From Tepidimonas sediminis (GTDB lineage: Bacteria > Pseudomonadota > Gammaproteobacteria > Burkholderiales > Burkholderiaceae_C), in assembly GCF_007556605.1 (NCBI RefSeq), contig NZ_VJND01000001.1, positions 248,001 to 312,000 of the forward strand: 64,000 nt of DNA, given 5' to 3'. Positions 23,566-35,175 of the stretch are shown here, one piece after another (position 1 is the first letter of the stretch; the number at the start of each line of letters is the position of its first letter). A model generated the notes under the pieces. It worked only from the letters and a program-made list of their open reading frames with translations. It was not told the origin of the DNA and made no database searches. Both the position numbers and the translations under genes were made by a program.

Positions 23566-24546
23566 ATGAAACTCAAGAAACTCATGGCGCTGATGGGCGT
23601 CGTCACACTGGGCTTCACGGCCCAGCAGGTCATGGCGCAGGCCGCGCAGGTCGACCCCGCGCTGCCCAAGTACGAGAAGGCTGCCGGTGTGTCGGGCAAC
23701 TTCACCAGCATCGGTTCGGACACGCTCAACAACCTGATGACGCTGTGGGCCGAGGAGTTCAAGCGTCTGTATCCCAACGTCAACATCCAGATCCAGGGCG
23801 CCGGCTCTTCCACCGCGCCGCCGGCGCTGACCGAGGGCACCTCCAACTTCGGTCCGATGAGCCGCCTGATGACGGCCAAGGAGGTCGAGGGCTTCGAGAA
23901 GAAGCACGGCTACAAGCCGACCCCGGTGCCGGTGGCCATCGACGCGCTGGCCGTCTACGTGCACAAGGACAACCCGATCAAGGGCCTCAGCATCGAGGAG
24001 GTCGACGCGATCTTCTCCAGCACCCGCAAGTGCGGCGGTGCGGCCGACATCACCAAGTGGGGGCAGCTGGGCCTGAGCGGCGACTGGGCCAACCGCGACA
24101 TCGCGCTGTACAGCCGCAACTCGGTGTCGGGCACCTACGGCTACTTCAAGGACGTGGCGCTGTGCAAGGGTGACTTCAAGCGCAACGTCGCCGAACAGCC
24201 CGGCTCGGCTTCGGTGGTGCAGTCGGTGGCCACGCAGCTCAACGCGATCGGCTACTCCGGCATCGGCTACAAGACCTCGGGCGTGCGCGCGCTGCCGTTG
24301 TCCAAGAAGAAGGGGCAGCCGTTCGTCGAGGCCGATGCCAAGCACGCCGTCGATGGCAGCTATCCGCTGGCGCGCATCCTGTATGTTTACGTCAACAAGA
24401 AGCCCAACCAGCCGCTGCCGCCGCTGGAACGCGAGTTCTTCAAGATGGTGCTGTCGCAGCAGGGCCAGATGGTGGTGGTCAAGGACGGTTTCGTGCCGCT
24501 GCCGGCCACGCTGGCCAAGAAGGCCCTCGACGACCTGACCAAGTGA
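23566..24546 (+). CDS. pstS: phosphate ABC transporter substrate-binding protein PstS
   Basis: 326 residues. A signal peptide ([21 protein letters not shown]) is cleaved after AQA. The binding fold shows [18 protein letters not shown], the phosphate-contacting [25 protein letters not shown], and the second lobe with [18 protein letters not shown] and GIGYKTSG. It captures periplasmic phosphate for the PstCAB transporter encoded downstream. Of two nearby Met codons (23560, 23566) the second has better distance from GGAG. Confidence 0.92.
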   Translation: MKLKKLMALMGVVTLGFTAQQVMAQAAQVDPALPKYEKAAGVSGNFTSIGSDTLNNLMTLWAEEFKRLYPNVNIQIQGAGSSTAPPALTEGTSNFGPMSRLMTAKEVEGFEKKHGYKPTPVPVAIDALAVYVHKDNPIKGLSIEEVDAIFSSTRKCGGAADITKWGQLGLSGDWANRDIALYSRNSVSGTYGYFKDVALCKGDFKRNVAEQPGSASVVQSVATQLNAIGYSGIGYKTSGVRALPLSKKKGQPFVEADAKHAVDGSYPLARILYVYVNKKPNQPLPPLEREFFKMVLSQQGQMVVVKDGFVPLPATLAKKALDDLTK

Positions 24547-24562
24547 TCGGGAGCGCCCAGTC

Positions 24563-25168
24563 ATGAATCGACTGCACTGGATGGGCGCGGCCGCGGCCGC
24601 CGCCCTGCTGGCGGGCTGCGCCACGCAGCCGGCGCCGGCCCCCAAGGCCGAGCCGGCCAAGCCCGCCGCCGCGCCGGCTCCGGCGGCGGCGCCGGCCGTG
24701 GCCGCGCAGGCGCGCGAGTTCTACGTCGTGTTGCCGGAGGACGGCCGCTACTACGCGTTCGGCTCGTTCAAACTGTACCAGGACTATCTGGCGCATGGCG
24801 AGGTGCCGTTGACCCGCACCCGCATCGGCGCCGGCCCCGGCGGCCGCACCGTGGTGTTCGCCATCACCAACGACGACGTCAAGAGCGGCCAGCCGAGCCA
24901 GGCCGAGCGGGTGTTCGACGGCAAGCTCGCCGCCGCGCCGGGCTTCTACGGCGAGGTGTTCAAGGACGGCCGCTACTACGTCTTCGGCGAGCTGAAGGAC
25001 CTGCTGGACTTTGCCGCCTTCGGCGAGGTGCCGTACTCGTTCACCGACGTCGGCGCCGGCCCCGACGGGGCTACCCTTGTCTGGGTGATGAACAAGGAGT
25101 CGTTTGCCAAGGGGCGTCCGGCCGAGCGCATCGAGCGCTTCCGGCAGCTGCGCCAGCAGGGCAAGTGA
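24563..25168 (+). CDS. uncharacterised lipoprotein with two tandem repeats, within the pst operon
   Basis: 201 residues. The lipobox LLAGC gives a lipidated Cys near residue 19, followed by an Ala/Pro/Lys linker. Two copies of a ~65-residue repeat follow: (REFYVVLPEDGRYYAFGSF... to QAERVF) and (PGFYGEVFKDGRYYVFGEL... to IERFRQL). Each has a DGRYY-x-FG core and an IGAGPGG / VGAGPDG turn. I do not recognise the family. Position between pstS (16 bp) and pstC suggests a periplasmic membrane-anchored accessory to phosphate uptake or sensing. Confidence 0.75.
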   Translation: MNRLHWMGAAAAAALLAGCATQPAPAPKAEPAKPAAAPAPAAAPAVAAQAREFYVVLPEDGRYYAFGSFKLYQDYLAHGEVPLTRTRIGAGPGGRTVVFAITNDDVKSGQPSQAERVFDGKLAAAPGFYGEVFKDGRYYVFGELKDLLDFAAFGEVPYSFTDVGAGPDGATLVWVMNKESFAKGRPAERIERFRQLRQQGK

Positions 25169-25314
25169 GCCCGCTTGGCCAGGAGACGAAGCTGGCGGGT
25201 CGATATGATCCGCCAGCCGCTTTTTTCGATCGGCGATGCCCGTTGCGGTATCGTGACGGTCACCGGCCCGACGGCCCCTTTCGCGTCCGTCGCCCTCGAC
25301 GGTTGACAGATCCC

Positions 25315-27594
25315 ATGACTTCGACCCAAGCCTCCGAAGCCCCCCGCAGCCTGACCGCCACCAGCGTCGATCGCGCAATGGGGCGGCGCCTGTGGACCGA
25401 CCGCTGGTTCAAGCATTTGATGACCGCCGGCGGCCTGGGCGTCATCGTCGCCATCTCGGCCATCTTCTTCTATCTGGCCAGCGTGGTGGTGCCGCTGTTC
25501 CTGCCGCCCACCGTCGACCGCGCCACCCAGTATCCGGTGCCGGGTGCCGAGCGCCAGCCGGTCGTGGCGCTGCAGGCCGATGAACGGCTGGAGGAGCTGA
25601 TCCGCGTGCAGGCCGACGGCCAGGTCGTGTACGCCGACTTCTTCAAGGGGCAGGTGCACGCCACGCGCCGCATCGAGCTGCCCGTCGGCGTGGAGGTCAG
25701 CGCCACGGCGCAGTCCGACCGCGCCTCCAAGACGGTGGCGTTCGGGCTCGCGGACGGCCGCGTCGTCGTCGCCAAGACCGGTTTCAAGACCAGCTTCGAC
25801 GCCGAGGCGCGCCGCGTCATCGAGCCCGAGATCGAATACCCGGCCGGCGAGGCCCCGATCACGCTGGATCCGCAGGGCCGCCGGCTGGTGCGGCTGGCGG
25901 TGCAATCCGGCAGCGACGGCACCACGCTGGCCGGCGTCAGCGAAGACGGCCGCCTGCTGCTGAGCGCCATCTCGATCGAGCGCAACCCGATCACCGGTGC
26001 GGAAACCCTCGATACCCGCAGTGCCGAGGTCCAGCCGGCGCCGGCCGACATCCGCGAGGTGCTGGTGGAGTTCAAGCAGCGCGAGATGTTCGTGCTGACC
26101 GGCGAGCGCGAGCTGTGGCGTTACAACATCGCCGACAAGGCCGCCCCCGAACTGCTCGAGAAGGTGGCGCTGGTGCCGCAGGGCGAGCGTGTCACCGCGC
26201 TGACGATGCTGTCGGGCGGCTACTCGCTGATCGTCGGCACCGACAAGGGGCGGCTGGCGCAGTGGTTTCCGGTGCGCGAGGAGGGCACGCGCTTCAAGCT
26301 GACGCACATCCGCGACTTCGCGCCGATGCCGGGCGCGGTCACCGTGCTGGAGCCGGAGTTCAACCGCAAGGGCTTCATGGCCGGCGACGACAAGGGTCAC
26401 CTCGGCAGCTATTTCGCCACCTCCAGGCGGCTGCTGTTCCAGCGCCAGCTGTCGGAGCAGCCGCTGGTGCGGCTGGGCTACCCGCCGCGCGGCAACGCCT
26501 ACATGGCCGAGGACGCCGCCGGCCGCCTGCACGTGGCGCACGTCGAGAACGACTACCCCGAGGTGTCGTTCTACGCCACCTGGCAGAAGGTCTGGTACGA
26601 GAGCTACGAGGAGCCGTCGTACGTCTGGCAGTCGTCGGCGGCCAACGCCGACTTCGAGCCGAAGTTCAGCCTGGCGCCGCTGACGTTCGGCACGCTCAAG
26701 GCCGCCTTTTACGCGATGATCGTCGCGGTGCCGCTGGCCTTGCTGGGCGCGATCTACACCGCCTACTTCATGTCGCCGAAGGTGCGCGGGCTGGTCAAGC
26801 CCACCATCGAGGTGATGGAGGCGCTGCCGACGGTGATCCTGGGCTTCCTGGCCGGGCTGTGGCTGGCGCCGTTCGTCGAGAACAACCTCGCCGGCGTGCT
26901 GCTGACGATCCTTACCTTCCCGCTGACGTTCTTCGTCGCGGCGTGGCTGTTTCACCTGCTGCCCGAGGGCATCCGGCTGCGCGTGCCGTCGGGCTGGGAG
27001 GCGGCGATGCTGATCCCGGTGCTGATCGTGCAGGTGTGGCTGTGCCTGGCCATCGGCCACCCGATCGAGGCGGCGTTCTTCGGCGGCGACATGCCGAACT
27101 GGCTCAGCAACGTGGCCGGCATCAAGTTCGAGCAGCGCAACTCGCTGGTGGTGGGCATCGCGATGGGCTTTGCGGTGACGCCGACGATCTTCTCCATCGC
27201 CGAGGATGCGGTGTTCTCGGTGCCCAAGCACCTGACCACCGGCTCGCTGGCGCTGGGGGCCACGCCCTGGCAGACGCTGACGCGCGTGGTGCTGCTGACC
27301 GCCAGCCCCGGCATCTTCTCCGCCATCATGATCGGCCTGGGCCGCGCGGTGGGCGAGACGATGATCGTGCTGATGGCCACCGGCAACACCGCGGTGATGG
27401 ACTTCAGCATCTTCACGGGTTTCCGCACGCTGTCGGCCAACATCGGCGTGGAAATGCCCGAGGCGGGGGTGGGCGAGACGCACTACCGGCTGCTGTTCCT
27501 GTCGGCGCTGGTGCTGTTCGGCTTCACCTTCGTCGTCAATACCCTCGCCGAACTGGTGCGGCAGCGGCTGCGCCAGCGCTACCAGACCATCTGA
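25315..27594 (+). CDS. pstC: phosphate ABC transporter permease PstC with large periplasmic beta-propeller-like insert
   Basis: 759 residues, more than twice the length of enterobacterial PstC. One membrane helix (residues ~40-62) is followed by about 370 residues of repeating beta-strand units (GLADGRVVVAKTG, GVSEDGRLLLSAI, VGTDKGRLAQWFP, AGDDKGHLGSYFA, AEDAAGRLHVAHV) resembling a WD40-like propeller. The permease domain then begins near residue 455, with the transporter loop EAMEALPTVILGF and SIAEDAVFSVP...[13 protein letters not shown] for the ATPase contact. This long form occurs in Pseudomonas and related bacteria. The insert should face the periplasm, where it could dock PstS or the neighbouring lipoprotein. 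Confidence 0.85.
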   Translation: MTSTQASEAPRSLTATSVDRAMGRRLWTDRWFKHLMTAGGLGVIVAISAIFFYLASVVVPLFLPPTVDRATQYPVPGAERQPVVALQADERLEELIRVQADGQVVYADFFKGQVHATRRIELPVGVEVSATAQSDRASKTVAFGLADGRVVVAKTGFKTSFDAEARRVIEPEIEYPAGEAPITLDPQGRRLVRLAVQSGSDGTTLAGVSEDGRLLLSAISIERNPITGAETLDTRSAEVQPAPADIREVLVEFKQREMFVLTGERELWRYNIADKAAPELLEKVALVPQGERVTALTMLSGGYSLIVGTDKGRLAQWFPVREEGTRFKLTHIRDFAPMPGAVTVLEPEFNRKGFMAGDDKGHLGSYFATSRRLLFQRQLSEQPLVRLGYPPRGNAYMAEDAAGRLHVAHVENDYPEVSFYATWQKVWYESYEEPSYVWQSSAANADFEPKFSLAPLTFGTLKAAFYAMIVAVPLALLGAIYTAYFMSPKVRGLVKPTIEVMEALPTVILGFLAGLWLAPFVENNLAGVLLTILTFPLTFFVAAWLFHLLPEGIRLRVPSGWEAAMLIPVLIVQVWLCLAIGHPIEAAFFGGDMPNWLSNVAGIKFEQRNSLVVGIAMGFAVTPTIFSIAEDAVFSVPKHLTTGSLALGATPWQTLTRVVLLTASPGIFSAIMIGLGRAVGETMIVLMATGNTAVMDFSIFTGFRTLSANIGVEMPEAGVGETHYRLLFLSALVLFGFTFVVNTLAELVRQRLRQRYQTI

Positions 27595-27619
27595 GCGCCG
27601 ACCAAGGACACGCTGCATC

Positions 27620-29272
27620 ATGAAAGATTGGATCAAGTCCGGTTCACCGTGGATCTGGATGACCGGCGGCGCCGTGGCGCTGGCGGTGCTGTCGGTGTTC
27701 TTCGTGCTGTGGATGACCGCGGCCAAGGGCCTGACCCACTTCTGGCCGAAGGCCGTGCTGGAGACCACCTTCCGCGACGGCGACCAGCAGGTGCGCGTCA
27801 TCGGCGAGCTGCGCGAGGCCGAGGAAGTCTCGGTGCGCCGCCTGCAGGAGGCCGGCTTCAAGATCGACACCAGCGAGCCGTTCGTCGATCGCGTGCTGAT
27901 CAAGCTCGGCAACCGCGACCTGACCGGCCAGGATTTCCGCTGGTTTCCGCGTCCGCTGCTGGGCGAATTCAGCTACCCGCGCGACATCCTGACCGTGGAG
28001 CGCCACGAGTGGGGCAACTTCTACGGCCACCTCAAGGCCGTCAAGGAGGGCGACCAGGTCGTCGCCGAGGGGCCGCAGGCCTGGGGCGAGCTGCAGGCGC
28101 GCGTGCAGCGCGCGCAGCGGCTGTTCCGCGAGATCCTGCGCATCGAGAAGAACGACATCGGCGACGTCAACTACCGCATGGAGCAGCTGCGCCTGCGCGA
28201 GCGCAAGGCGCAGCTGCAGGGTCGGCTCGACGAGGCGCTCAAGGCCGAGCTGGCCCAGCAGCGCGCGGCGCTGGATGCGGAGTTCGCGCGGCTGCAGGAG
28301 CGGCTGCAGACACTGCGCGAGGATATCGGCCGCGACGCGCTGGTGGCCGAGGTGGCCGACGGCCGCGCGGTGGAGGTCAAGCTCGCGCTGGTGGCCGACG
28401 TCTACCAGGCCAACGCGATGAGCACGGCGGACAAGATCGTCCACTACGTGCGCAAGTTCTGGGAGTTCCTCACCGACGACCCGCGCGAGGCCAACACCGA
28501 GGGCGGCATCTTCCCGGCGATCTTCGGCACCGTGACGATGGTGCTGGTGATGTCGGTGATCGTGACGCCGTTCGGCATTATGGCCGCGGTCTACATGCGC
28601 GAGTACGCCAGGCAGGGCCCGCTGATCCGCATCATCCGCGTCTCCGTCAACAACCTGGCCGGCGTGCCCTCGATCGTCTACGGCGTCTTCGGCCTGGGCT
28701 TCTTCGTCTACGTGCTGGGCGGCAACATCGACCGGCTGTTCTATCCGGAGGCGCTGCCGGCGCCGACGTTCGGCACGCCGGGCCTGATGTGGGCGTCGCT
28801 GACGCTGGCGATCCTGACGCTGCCGGTGGTCATCGTCGCCACCGAGGAGGGGCTGGCGCGCGTGCCGCGCTCGGTGCGCGAGGGCAGCCTGGCGCTGGGC
28901 GCCACCAAGGCCGAGACGCTGATCCGCACCGTGCTGCCGATGGCCAGCCCGGCGATGATGACCGGGCTGATCCTGGCGGTGGCGCGCGCTGCCGGCGAGG
29001 TGGCGCCGCTGATGCTGGTCGGCGTGGTCAAGCTCGCGCCGTCGCTGCCGATCGACGGCTACCCGCCGTTCATCCACCTGGAGCGCAAGTTCATGCACCT
29101 GGGCTTCCACATCTACGACGTCGGCTTCCAGAGCCCCAACGTCGAGGCCGCCCGCCCGCTGGTGTACGCCACCGCGCTGCTGCTGGTGATCCTGATCATG
29201 GTGCTGAACCTGGCCGCCATCAAGCTGCGCAACCACCTGCGCGAGAAGTACCGCGGACTGGAAAGCGTCTGA
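27620..29272 (+). CDS. pstA: phosphate ABC transporter permease PstA with periplasmic coiled-coil insert
   Basis: 550 residues, against about 300 for short PstA. The first helix ([22 protein letters not shown]) is followed by about 260 extra residues. Roughly residues 155-240 form a strong coiled coil rich in Leu, Gln, Arg and Glu ([16 protein letters not shown]... [12 protein letters not shown]). The permease core follows: [40 protein letters not shown] and the ATPase-contact [14 protein letters not shown]. It pairs with the long PstC, and both inserts are on the same side of the membrane. Confidence 0.87.
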   Translation: MKDWIKSGSPWIWMTGGAVALAVLSVFFVLWMTAAKGLTHFWPKAVLETTFRDGDQQVRVIGELREAEEVSVRRLQEAGFKIDTSEPFVDRVLIKLGNRDLTGQDFRWFPRPLLGEFSYPRDILTVERHEWGNFYGHLKAVKEGDQVVAEGPQAWGELQARVQRAQRLFREILRIEKNDIGDVNYRMEQLRLRERKAQLQGRLDEALKAELAQQRAALDAEFARLQERLQTLREDIGRDALVAEVADGRAVEVKLALVADVYQANAMSTADKIVHYVRKFWEFLTDDPREANTEGGIFPAIFGTVTMVLVMSVIVTPFGIMAAVYMREYARQGPLIRIIRVSVNNLAGVPSIVYGVFGLGFFVYVLGGNIDRLFYPEALPAPTFGTPGLMWASLTLAILTLPVVIVATEEGLARVPRSVREGSLALGATKAETLIRTVLPMASPAMMTGLILAVARAAGEVAPLMLVGVVKLAPSLPIDGYPPFIHLERKFMHLGFHIYDVGFQSPNVEAARPLVYATALLLVILIMVLNLAAIKLRNHLREKYRGLESV

Positions 29273-29330
29273 CCCCCGATCCCCGAACGGCCCGCCGGCC
29301 GGCCGCCGTCGCCGCACCCGCGGGCCTCCG

Positions 29331-30176
<846 letters not shown>

Positions 30177-30202
30177 CGGCCCCACCCTCCGAGGAGCAAC
30201 CC

Positions 30203-30897
30203 ATGGACAAGCACATCTCCAGTCAGTTCGACGCCGAACTCAACTCCATCTCCACGCGCGTGCTGGAGATGGGCGGCATCGTCGAGCGCCAGATCCAGTG
30301 GGCGGTGCAGGCGCTCGTGGAGGAGGACGGCGCGCTGGCCAAGCAGGTGCTCGACGCCGAGCGCGCGATCAACGAGCTCGAGCTCGGCATCGACGCGGAT
30401 CTGTCGACCACCATCGCCCGGCGCCAGCCCACCGCGCGCGATCTGCGCTTCCTGATCGGCATCTCCAAGACGGTGAGCAACCTCGAGCGCGCCGGCGACG
30501 AGGCCGCGCGCATCGCGCGCATGGCCGCCTCGATCGCCGAAAGCGGCCACGGGCGGCGCCTGCCGGTGGCGGAACTGCGCCTGGCCGGCGAGCTCGCGGC
30601 CACGCTGCTGCGCCGCGCGCTGGACGCGCTGGCGCGGCTGGACGTGGAGGAGGCGGTGACCATCATGCGCGAGGACGACCGCATCGACGTCGAGTTCAAC
30701 GGCTTCGTGCGCAAGCTGGTCACCTTCATGATGGAAGACCCGCGCACGATCTCGCCGAGTCTGGACCTGCTGTTCGTCGCCAAGGCGATCGAGCGCATCG
30801 GCGACCACGCCAAGAACGTCGGCGAGATCATCATTTACATCGTCAAGGGCCTGGACGTGCGCCACGCCCCGATCGAGCAGGTGGAGTCGGTGGTGCG

Positions 30898-30901
<4 letters not shown>
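30203..30901 (+). CDS. phoU: phosphate signalling protein PhoU
   Basis: 232 residues forming two three-helix bundles. The metal-cluster motifs typical of PhoU are visible, one per half: E-R-A-G-D-E-A in KTVSNLERAGDEAARIARMA and ERIGDHAKNV in LFVAKAIERIGDHAKNVGEI. It dampens PhoR when phosphate is plentiful. GAGGAG precedes the start, and the stop overlaps the phoB start by 4 bp. Confidence 0.92.
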
Positions 30902-31599
<698 letters not shown>

Positions 31600-31645
31600 C
31601 GGGCATCAGGTCGGCGCGGTCCGGACCGTCCTACGATTGCGCTCC

Positions 31646-32980
31646 ATGTGGCGACGTACGCTGGGCCTGACGGGTTGCTCGATCGGGGGTGCCGCGCTGG
31701 TGTGGCTGGTGCTGCCCGGGCGGGGCTTGGGCTGGCTCGGCGCGGTGGCCGGCGCGCTGGCCTGGCAGGCGTGGGATCAGCGCCGCTGGCGTGCGGTGCT
31801 GCAGTGGCTGCGTGAACCCAGCGCGGCCACCATGCCCGAGCTGGGTGGTGCGTGGGGCGAGCTGCTGGCGCGCGTGCGCCGCTCGCTCAAGGCCGCCAAC
31901 CGCAAGGCGCGCAAGGCGCAGGCGCGGCTGCAGGAGTTCCTCGCCGCGATCCAGGCTTCGCCCAACGGCGTCGTGCTGCTCAGCAAGCAAGGCACGATCG
32001 AGTGGTGCAACCTGATGGCCGGCGAGCACCTGGGTTTCGACGCCAAGCGCGACCTCGGCCAGCGCATCCGCAACCTGGTGCGCGATCCGGCCTTCATTCA
32101 TTACCTCAACCAGCGCGACTTCAGCCAGCCGGTGGAAATCGACGGCCGCCACGCCCGACCCGGCCATCCGCAGCGCATCGCGGTGCAGATCTTCCCCTAC
32201 GCCAAGGGCCGGCGCCTGCTGCTGACGCGTGACGTCACCTCGATCGAGCTGGCGGAGGCCATGCGGCGCGATTTCGTGGCCAACGTCTCGCACGAGATCC
32301 GCAGCCCGCTGACGGTCATCAACGGCTTCATCGAGACGCTGCAGACGCTGGAGGTCGACGAGGCGCAGCGGCGGCACTTCCTGGATCTGATGGCGCAGCA
32401 GGCGCGGCGCATGCAGGCGCTGGTGGACGACCTGCTGACGCTGTCGCGGCTGGAGGGCAGCCCGGCACCGGACGCCAGCCACTGGGTCGAGGTGCCGGAG
32501 CTGGTGGACGAGGTGGCCGCGCAGGCCCGCGCGCTGGCGCAGGTGCTGCACGGCGGACGCCAGACCCTGACGGTGCACGAGGGGCCGCCGCTGCAGGTGG
32601 CCGGCGCGCACGCCGAACTGGCCAGCGCGCTGGGCAACCTGGTTTCCAACGCGGTGCGCTACACGCCCGCCGACGGTCACATCGAGCTCGGCTGGAACCT
32701 GCTGACCGACGGTGGGCTGGAGTTTTACGTGCGCGACGACGGACCCGGCATCGCGCCGGAGCACCTGCCGCGGCTGACCGAGCGCTTCTACCGCGTCGAC
32801 CGCAGCCGCTCGCGCGACACGGGGGGGACTGGCCTCGGGCTGGCCATCGTCAAGCACGTGGCGCAGCGGCACGGCGGGCAGCTGCTGATCGACAGCAAGC
32901 CGGGCCAAGGCTCGACCTTCCGCCTGCGTCTGCCGCCGGCGCGCGTGGCGGCGGCGACATCGGCGACGCCGGCGGCCTGA
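31646..32980 (+). CDS. phoR: phosphate regulon sensor kinase PhoR
   Basis: 444 residues. One or two short N-terminal hydrophobic segments (GAALVWLVLPG, GAVAGALAWQAW) with no periplasmic sensor domain are followed by a basic helix and a PAS domain (FLAAIQASPNGVVLLSKQG). The H-box FVANVSHEIRSPLTVINGF is near residue 215, followed by an ATPase domain with N-box LGNLVSNAVRYTP and G-box GTGLGLAIVKH. This is the usual PhoR layout, sensing through PstB/PhoU rather than outside the cell. An in-frame TTG at 31637 could extend it by three residues. Confidence 0.92.
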   Translation: MWRRTLGLTGCSIGGAALVWLVLPGRGLGWLGAVAGALAWQAWDQRRWRAVLQWLREPSAATMPELGGAWGELLARVRRSLKAANRKARKAQARLQEFLAAIQASPNGVVLLSKQGTIEWCNLMAGEHLGFDAKRDLGQRIRNLVRDPAFIHYLNQRDFSQPVEIDGRHARPGHPQRIAVQIFPYAKGRRLLLTRDVTSIELAEAMRRDFVANVSHEIRSPLTVINGFIETLQTLEVDEAQRRHFLDLMAQQARRMQALVDDLLTLSRLEGSPAPDASHWVEVPELVDEVAAQARALAQVLHGGRQTLTVHEGPPLQVAGAHAELASALGNLVSNAVRYTPADGHIELGWNLLTDGGLEFYVRDDGPGIAPEHLPRLTERFYRVDRSRSRDTGGTGLGLAIVKHVAQRHGGQLLIDSKPGQGSTFRLRLPPARVAAATSATPAA

Positions 32981-33043
32981 GCGCGGTACCCGCGGCGACG
33001 GCACGGCGGTGCGCCGCTTGCGGCACCGTGCCGGCGTGCGGCG

Positions 33044-34744
33044 TCAGCCGTCGCCTGCGCGCTCGTACAGTTGCCAGCTTTCGCGTCCGGCGCGCAGCCG
33101 CGGAATGTCGGCGCGCAGACGCCAGCCTTCCAGATCGGTGAGGCGCGCGCGCGGGCCGGCCAGCAGCAGCGGGCAGCGAGGTTCGGCCGGGTCGTTCAGG
33201 CTCCGCAGCGACAGGCCGCCGTGGTGGCGCAGCGCGCCCAGGTCCCCGGCCGTCAGGCCGGTGACCGCCACGCATGCCCCGGACGGCACGAGGGCGGCGA
33301 TGCGCTCGCTGATCGGCCGCAGGCCCAGCCCCCAGTTCAGCAGCGGCAGCCACAGCGTCATCAACAGCAGCCAGTTCAGCGTCAGCCCGGCGGCCGACAG
33401 CACCAGCCCCTTCCACAGCGCCGGCGCGTGCCTGCCGACGCGCCAGACGAGCAGACCCAGCCATGCCAGCGTGGCCGCCGCCGCCAGCGCCAGCGCCAGC
33501 GGCTCCAGCGTCGGCTGAAAGCCGGGCACCAGCCGCGCCACGTTGGCGGCGGGCTTGGGCGGCACGCCGGTCATCATCGCCACCCAGATCGTCCAGACGA
33601 TGGCCGCAGCGCCTGTGTGGAACAGCAGCGCGAACCAGTCCACCGCCGCAGCCAGGCTGCCGCGCAGGGTCGGCAGCGCCCAAGCCGCCAGCGTGGCCAG
33701 CGCTGGCAGCGTCAGCAGCAGCGCACGGTCGTCGCCCTCGTCGGCGATGGCTGCCAGCAGCGTCAGCGCCGCCAGCGTCAGCGGCCAGCCGACGTGCGGC
33801 TGGCCCAGGTGGCGCCGCCAGCGCCACAGCGCCAGCAGCGCCAGCAGCGCGCTGGGCCAGACGAACCACGCCAACAGCCGGCCCAGGCTGCGCCAGGCCT
33901 CCCAGCGCAGGACGTCGAAGCCGCGCGGCCACGGCAGCGTCGCGGTGCCACCGCCCTGTGCGGCCAGGAGCGCCGCGACGCCAAGGGCGGCAGGACCGGC
34001 CAGCGCCGCCAGCGCCGCCGCGCGCGGCGCCACATCGGTGCGCCACCACCACAGCCCCAGCGCCAGCGGCAGCAGCAGCGCCAGCAGCGGTGCGCCGCTC
34101 AGCGCCAGCATCCATGCCGCCGCCCACGCCGCCAGCACCCCGGTGGCCGCAGGTGAGGCGGCGTCGGCCTCGCCGCCGATCGGCCAGCCGCGTGTGCCGC
34201 CCCAGCCGAGCAGCGCCACCGCGGCCAGCTGCACCGCCGCGGCGGTGGTCTCGTGCGCCAGCATCGCCAGTCCCAGGGTGGCCACCAGCGCCAGCAGCGC
34301 GCCGTCGGCCAGCGCCCGTGCATAGTCCACCGGGCGCACCGCCTCGCCGAAGGCCGGCGGCAGCGGCTGCGCCGCAGGTTGACGCGCCAGCCGGTAGGTG
34401 GCGTACCACGTGCACGCCAGCGTCAGGCCCAGCAACGCGATGAACGGCAGCTGCGCCGCCCAGACGGGCGGCAGCGGCAGCAGGCGCATCGCCACGGCCC
34501 CGAGCCAGTACGGCAGCCACGCCAAGGGGCGCACCGCCTCGCCCAGTACCTGCGGCTGCAGCCACGGGCCGCCGTCGCGCATGTCCAGCATCACGGCGAA
34601 GGCCGTCAGGTCGGCGCCGCGCCACGGATCGCGACCGACGAAGCCGGGCAGCACGTAAGCCACCACCAGCAGCCAGGGCACCCAGCGCGGCAGCCGGCGC
34701 ACGGCCTGCGCGGTCACGAGGGCGGGGCTGGGGCGTGGGGTCAT
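33044..34744 (-). CDS. GT-C (ArnT/PMT-like) membrane glycosyltransferase
   Basis: 566 residues, Ala/Leu/Trp-rich, with about twelve membrane helices. The first periplasmic loop has YVLPGFVGRDPWRGADLTAFAVML, the acidic motif region of polyprenyl-phosphate-sugar-dependent GT-C enzymes, and a small soluble C-terminal domain ends in RESWQLYERAGDG. It would transfer a sugar from a lipid carrier to lipid A, protein or another glycan at the periplasmic face; the acceptor is not predictable. It converges with phoR and lies downstream of the bL31 hairpin. No partner glycosylation gene is adjacent. Confidence 0.65.
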   Translation of the reverse strand: MTPRPSPALVTAQAVRRLPRWVPWLLVVAYVLPGFVGRDPWRGADLTAFAVMLDMRDGGPWLQPQVLGEAVRPLAWLPYWLGAVAMRLLPLPPVWAAQLPFIALLGLTLACTWYATYRLARQPAAQPLPPAFGEAVRPVDYARALADGALLALVATLGLAMLAHETTAAAVQLAAVALLGWGGTRGWPIGGEADAASPAATGVLAAWAAAWMLALSGAPLLALLLPLALGLWWWRTDVAPRAAALAALAGPAALGVAALLAAQGGGTATLPWPRGFDVLRWEAWRSLGRLLAWFVWPSALLALLALWRWRRHLGQPHVGWPLTLAALTLLAAIADEGDDRALLLTLPALATLAAWALPTLRGSLAAAVDWFALLFHTGAAAIVWTIWVAMMTGVPPKPAANVARLVPGFQPTLEPLALALAAAATLAWLGLLVWRVGRHAPALWKGLVLSAAGLTLNWLLLMTLWLPLLNWGLGLRPISERIAALVPSGACVAVTGLTAGDLGALRHHGGLSLRSLNDPAEPRCPLLLAGPRARLTDLEGWRLRADIPRLRAGRESWQLYERAGDG

Positions 34745-34763
34745 CGGCGGGGCCAGGAACGAC

Positions 34764-34785
34764 GACGGCCCGCAAGCGGGCCGTC
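34764..34785 (-). terminator. hairpin downstream of rpmE2
   Basis: GACGGCCCGC-AA-GCGGGCCGTC is a perfect 10-bp stem with a tiny loop, 54 bp past the rpmE2 stop and just before the GT-C gene start. On the minus strand it is followed by GTCGTTCCT rather than a long T-run, so termination is likely but not certain. Confidence 0.5.
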
Positions 34786-34839
34786 CGGGTCAGGGGGTGT
34801 GGCGCACGGTCCGACGCGGCGGCCGTGTCAGGCGGCGCA

Positions 34840-35097
34840 TCACTTGGCCGCGGCGCGCGCGTAGCGGCTGCGGAACTTCTCGACGCGGCCGCCCATGGTG
34901 TCCACCGTCTTCTGCGTGCCGGTGTAGAACGGGTGCGACTCGCTGGAGGTCTCCAGCTTGAACAGCGGCAGCTCGCGGCCGTCGTCCAGCTTGATCGTCT
35001 CCTTGGTCGGGGCGCACGAGCGGATGATGAACTGGGCGCCGTTGGACAGGTCGACGAAGCAGACCTCGCGGTAGTTCGGGTGGATGCCTTCTTTCAT
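34840..35097 (-). CDS. rpmE2: 50S ribosomal protein bL31, type B
   Basis: 85 residues, start [20 protein letters not shown] and end [10 protein letters not shown]. It has the [11 protein letters not shown]...GRVEKF pattern of bL31 and is of the longer type B lacking the zinc-binding CxxC pair, so it is not zinc-dependent. It sits at the intersubunit bridge of the ribosome. The paralogue with the zinc motif is not in the window. It has its own promoter with a perfect TATAAT. Confidence 0.92.
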   Translation of the reverse strand: MKEGIHPNYREVCFVDLSNGAQFIIRSCAPTKETIKLDDGRELPLFKLETSSESHPFYTGTQKTVDTMGGRVEKFRSRYARAAAK

Positions 35098-35164
35098 GAT
35101 GCTGATCCTCGAGGCGGCAGCCACAGGCCCGGCCCATCCGGGTGCACTTGCCGCAAATCCCTGG

Positions 35165-35170
35165 ATTATA
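35165..35170 (-). promoter_or_regulatory. -10 element of rpmE2
   Basis: The minus strand reads TATAAT, a perfect -10 hexamer, 67 bp upstream of rpmE2 and 5 bp after the rho stop. No good -35 is seen at 17-18 bp. Confidence 0.6.
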
Positions 35171-35175
35171 GATGC

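Noticed and set aside
24976-27912. 978-codon minus-strand frame opposite pstC
   Set aside because: Antisense shadow of pstC with Arg/His-rich composition; no start or ribosome site of note.
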